DNA from: Lachnospiraceae bacterium UBA4364
GTDB taxonomy: Bacteria > Bacillota > Clostridia > Lachnospirales > Lachnospiraceae
DNA: 44,773 nt
Reading direction: 5' to 3'
Assembly: GCA_002393955.1 (NCBI GenBank)
Contig: DGSK01000014.1
Span: 1 to 44,773, forward strand
A program made the position numbers and the translations under genes. Below are positions 43,199 through 44,773 of this stretch, in pieces. Numbering within the stretch: position 1 is the stretch's first letter; the number at the start of each line of letters is the position of its first letter. The notes under the pieces are model-generated. The model did not search any database, was not told the DNA's origin, and saw only the letters and a list, made by a program, of their open reading frames with translations.

Positions 43199-44098
43199 AT
43201 GAAACTTAGATATTATATAAGAGGTTTGGGAATCGGAATGGCAGTAACTGCGCTGATACTGCATTTTTCTGGGGCATCGGCAGCACCCTTGTCTGATGCT
43301 GAGATAATGCGGCGTGCAGAAGAACTGGGAATGGTAAAAAGTGTAACGCTTTCGGAGCTGGGGCAGGGGACATCTGATAACGAAGGCAATGGACAGAATG
43401 AGGGAAAGGGTACTGTGTCAGAAGGCGGGATTCCCGGTGATGCGTCTGTAAGCGCCGGTAATATAAGCGGCAATGAAGCTTTGATTTCTGAGACTGTAAG
43501 TTCGGACAGCGTAAGTGATGATGGTACTGATCCGGCAGAATCTGCGACAGCTGAACCGACACAGACTGCAACTGCAACACCTGAGCCTACGGCTACACTT
43601 CATCCGACAGCAACTACCAGGCCTACAGCCACGGCAACACCGACTCCTACGGTAAAGCCTGCAGCTACACCTACGCCAACGCCTACAGATAAGCCTACGG
43701 CAACGCCTACACCCACAGCTACACCGACGAGTAAGCCAACAGCTACTCCTACAGCTACAGCCACTCCTACAGCTAAACCTACGGCCACACCAACACCTAC
43801 TACCAAGCCTACGGCTACGCCGACGCCAACAGATAAGCCTACAGCAACGCCCACACCTACACCTGCCGGCAGCAGTACTAATGATGGTTCCGTGATAGTG
43901 AATATCACTTCAGGGGAAGATTCCTACCAGGTGGCAAAAGCGCTCATGTCATTGGGGGCTGTGGAGTCAGCTGCAGAGTTTGACGAATATCTCTGTGCGA
44001 ACAATTATGATAAGCATATCCGTGCAGGACGCCATACTATACCTAAGGGAGCGGATTACAAGACCATTGCAGAGGTAATAACCAGTGCCGGTGAGTAG
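43199..44098 (+). CDS. Anchored protein with Thr/Pro linker and MltG-like (YceG) domain
   Basis: A 299-residue protein with a signal or anchor helix (about 7-28), a Ser/Gly-rich segment, a Thr/Pro-rich linker (about 118-225) and a C-terminal domain of about 65 residues: 'SYQVAKALMSLGAVESAAEFDEYL' then 'IRAGRHTIPKGADYKTIAEVI'. This matches the LysM-like N-terminal part of the transglycosylase MltG, without the catalytic half. It probably reaches through the cell wall. It lies 15 bases after the SwrB-like gene; no lytic activity is expected. Confidence 0.82.
   Translation: MKLRYYIRGLGIGMAVTALILHFSGASAAPLSDAEIMRRAEELGMVKSVTLSELGQGTSDNEGNGQNEGKGTVSEGGIPGDASVSAGNISGNEALISETVSSDSVSDDGTDPAESATAEPTQTATATPEPTATLHPTATTRPTATATPTPTVKPAATPTPTPTDKPTATPTPTATPTSKPTATPTATATPTAKPTATPTPTTKPTATPTPTDKPTATPTPTPAGSSTNDGSVIVNITSGEDSYQVAKALMSLGAVESAAEFDEYLCANNYDKHIRAGRHTIPKGADYKTIAEVITSAGE
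43555..43875 (+). repeat. Thr/Pro-rich coding repeat (TPTP linker)
   Basis: The region encodes TATPTPT-type units with KP(T/A)ATPTP interruptions. It resembles the tail of the giant prepilin (13363-13662) in composition and at DNA level (ccgacg/cctaca units). Units are diverged, so recent expansion is not obvious. Confidence 0.8.
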
Positions 44099-44106
44099 AA
44101 AAAATG

Positions 44107-44132
44107 ATATCAGTTTGACATATTTCTGATAT
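44107..44132 (+). other. Hairpin after the motility operon
   Basis: ATATCAG (44107-44113) pairs with CTGATAT (44126-44132) around a 12-base loop. No T-run follows on either strand, so it is a poor terminator. No better terminator is seen between the convergent gene ends at 44098 and 44185. Confidence 0.35.
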
Positions 44133-44184
44133 ACATAGATGCAAGTAATAAAAAGACCCGCATTTGTTTTATAGCAAGATTATA

Positions 44185-44592
44185 CTATGCCAGTGCCGCA
44201 GTGATAATGGCCATTGAATATACCTCTATGGCGTTGCATCCTCTGGACAGGTCATTGATGGGAGAGTTGAGTCCAAGGAGTATCGGACCGTATGCATCGA
44301 ATCGTCCAAGTCGCTGTGCTATCTTGTAGCCGATATTTCCGGCATTGATATTAGGGAATATAAATGTATTTGCCTGTCCGGGAGTGACGCCTTTGCTTTT
44401 GCGCAATTCCACTAAAGCTTCTGTCATCTCATTTGTCCCCTCATAATTGCAGGGATCTATTATCTTTGCTCCACGAATGTTAAAGCCCGTATCCTCAGCA
44501 CTTTTGTATATTTCCTCCGGATTTCCTACCAGAATGGGCTTTAAGAAATTGCTTACCCCCTCATTTATCTTTTGTGTGATATCAGATATCTG
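44185..44592 (-). pseudogene. pta: Phosphate acetyltransferase remnant (internal deletion, no start)
   Basis: Read on the minus strand, one open frame (bounded by TAA at 44593-44595) contains pieces of phosphate acetyltransferase, which makes acetyl phosphate from acetyl-CoA. The first piece, 'GVSNFLKPILVGNPEEIY' to 'LVELRKSKGVTP', matches the N-terminal part. It runs directly into 'GQANTFIFPNINAGNIGYK' and 'SPINDLSRGC', the C-terminal part. Roughly 170-200 central residues and the first ~35 are missing, and there is no start codon before the homologous region. The junction is near 44380. From ATG 44427 only an 80-residue fragment could be made. This is a decayed gene; a working pta must lie elsewhere. 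Confidence 0.82.
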
Positions 44593-44593
44593 T

Positions 44594-44655
44594 TATAATG
44601 TATCTGTTTTATGACAATGTTGAATGCGTAAAACGGAGCCAACATTTGCTATAAT
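44594..44655 (+). promoter_or_regulatory. AT-rich promoter-like region before the window end
   Basis: TATAAT occurs at 44594-44599 (with TTGTGT at 44572-44577, spacing 16) and at 44650-44655 (no good -35). Both face the right end of the window. No convincing coding frame follows; what they transcribe lies at or beyond the edge. Confidence 0.3.
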
Positions 44656-44709
44656 ATTTTAACATATATAACAGGTTGGATTATGTTTTTTTCTGTTAGA
44701 AACTAAAAC

Positions 44710-44773
44710 TTCCCACATATAGTCTGTGGAAAGAGAACGACGACTCGCATATGCACCGGAACCGATGCAACGC
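44710..44773 (+). other. GC-rich hairpin-forming end, possible start of a structured RNA
   Basis: After ~60 bases of very AT-rich DNA, the sequence becomes GC-rich and non-coding in look. CCACA-tatagtc-TGTGG (near 44713-44730) can pair, with partial extension by TT/AA. The last ~40 bases hold GCATATGC and the imperfect partners TGCACCGG/CCGATGCA. I cannot assign an RNA family. Confidence 0.25.

Noticed and set aside
44328..44335. GCCGATAT octamer as a second sigma-D promoter
   Set aside because: It lies inside the pta remnant coding sequence and has no TAAA at a suitable distance.

Overview
The window looks like a chromosomal segment of a motile, low-to-mid-GC Gram-positive anaerobe, most likely a clostridium of the Lachnospiraceae (Butyrivibrio/Roseburia-like). 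This is inferred from a FliY-type flagellar switch, CheC/CheD, the order flhB-flhA-flhF-flhG-pilZ-cheB-cheA-cheW-cheC-cheD-sigD, a FapA (DUF342) gene after sigD, threonine/proline-rich extracellular tails, and the absence of outer-membrane parts such as a PilQ secretin. No species can be named from the sequence alone.

Layout. (1) 34-1875, minus strand: the ribosome-associated GTPase TypA/BipA, divergent from (2) 2204-4941: the DNA-uptake genes comM/yifB and dprA. (3) 5085-20112: a type IV pilus cluster with three small prepilin-like genes, a giant 2306-residue prepilin with about 30 GG-x-x-G repeats and a Thr/Pro tail, a membrane protein behind a strong promoter that seems to give a leaderless mRNA, pilC, a pilM-pilN gene fusion, pilO, pilB and, behind its own promoter, the major pilin pilA, closed by a strong terminator. 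(4) 20183-43183: a flagellar/chemotaxis operon starting at a near-perfect sigma-D promoter: flbD, motA, motB, fliL, fliM, fliY, fliO, fliP, fliQ, fliR, flhB, flhA, flhF, flhG, a PilZ/YcgR gene, cheB, cheA, cheW, cheC, cheD, a small membrane protein, sigD, fapA-like, a small unknown gene and a SwrB-like/DUF6115 gene. (5) 43199-44098: a secreted or anchored protein with a Thr/Pro-rich linker and an MltG-like domain. (6) 44185-44592, minus strand: a decayed phosphate acetyltransferase gene with an internal deletion. (7) The last ~170 bases hold promoter-like AT-rich DNA and a GC-rich, hairpin-forming end that may be the start of a structured RNA.

How it works together. Regions 2 and 3 could make a competence or adhesion pilus: PilB powers assembly, PilC is the platform, PilM-N and PilO the alignment complex, PilA the shaft, and the minor prepilins plus the giant prepilin a probable tip or surface-display complex. 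No prepilin peptidase (PilD) or retraction ATPase (PilT) is present. Region 4 supplies the flagellar stator, switch, export gate, placement proteins and chemotaxis core; the basal-body, hook and flagellin genes, cheY and cheR are absent and must lie elsewhere. Because sigD lies in an operon apparently read from a sigma-D promoter, positive autoregulation is likely. The most unusual items are the giant pilus protein, the PilM-PilN fusion, the leaderless transcript and the control region upstream of flbD.
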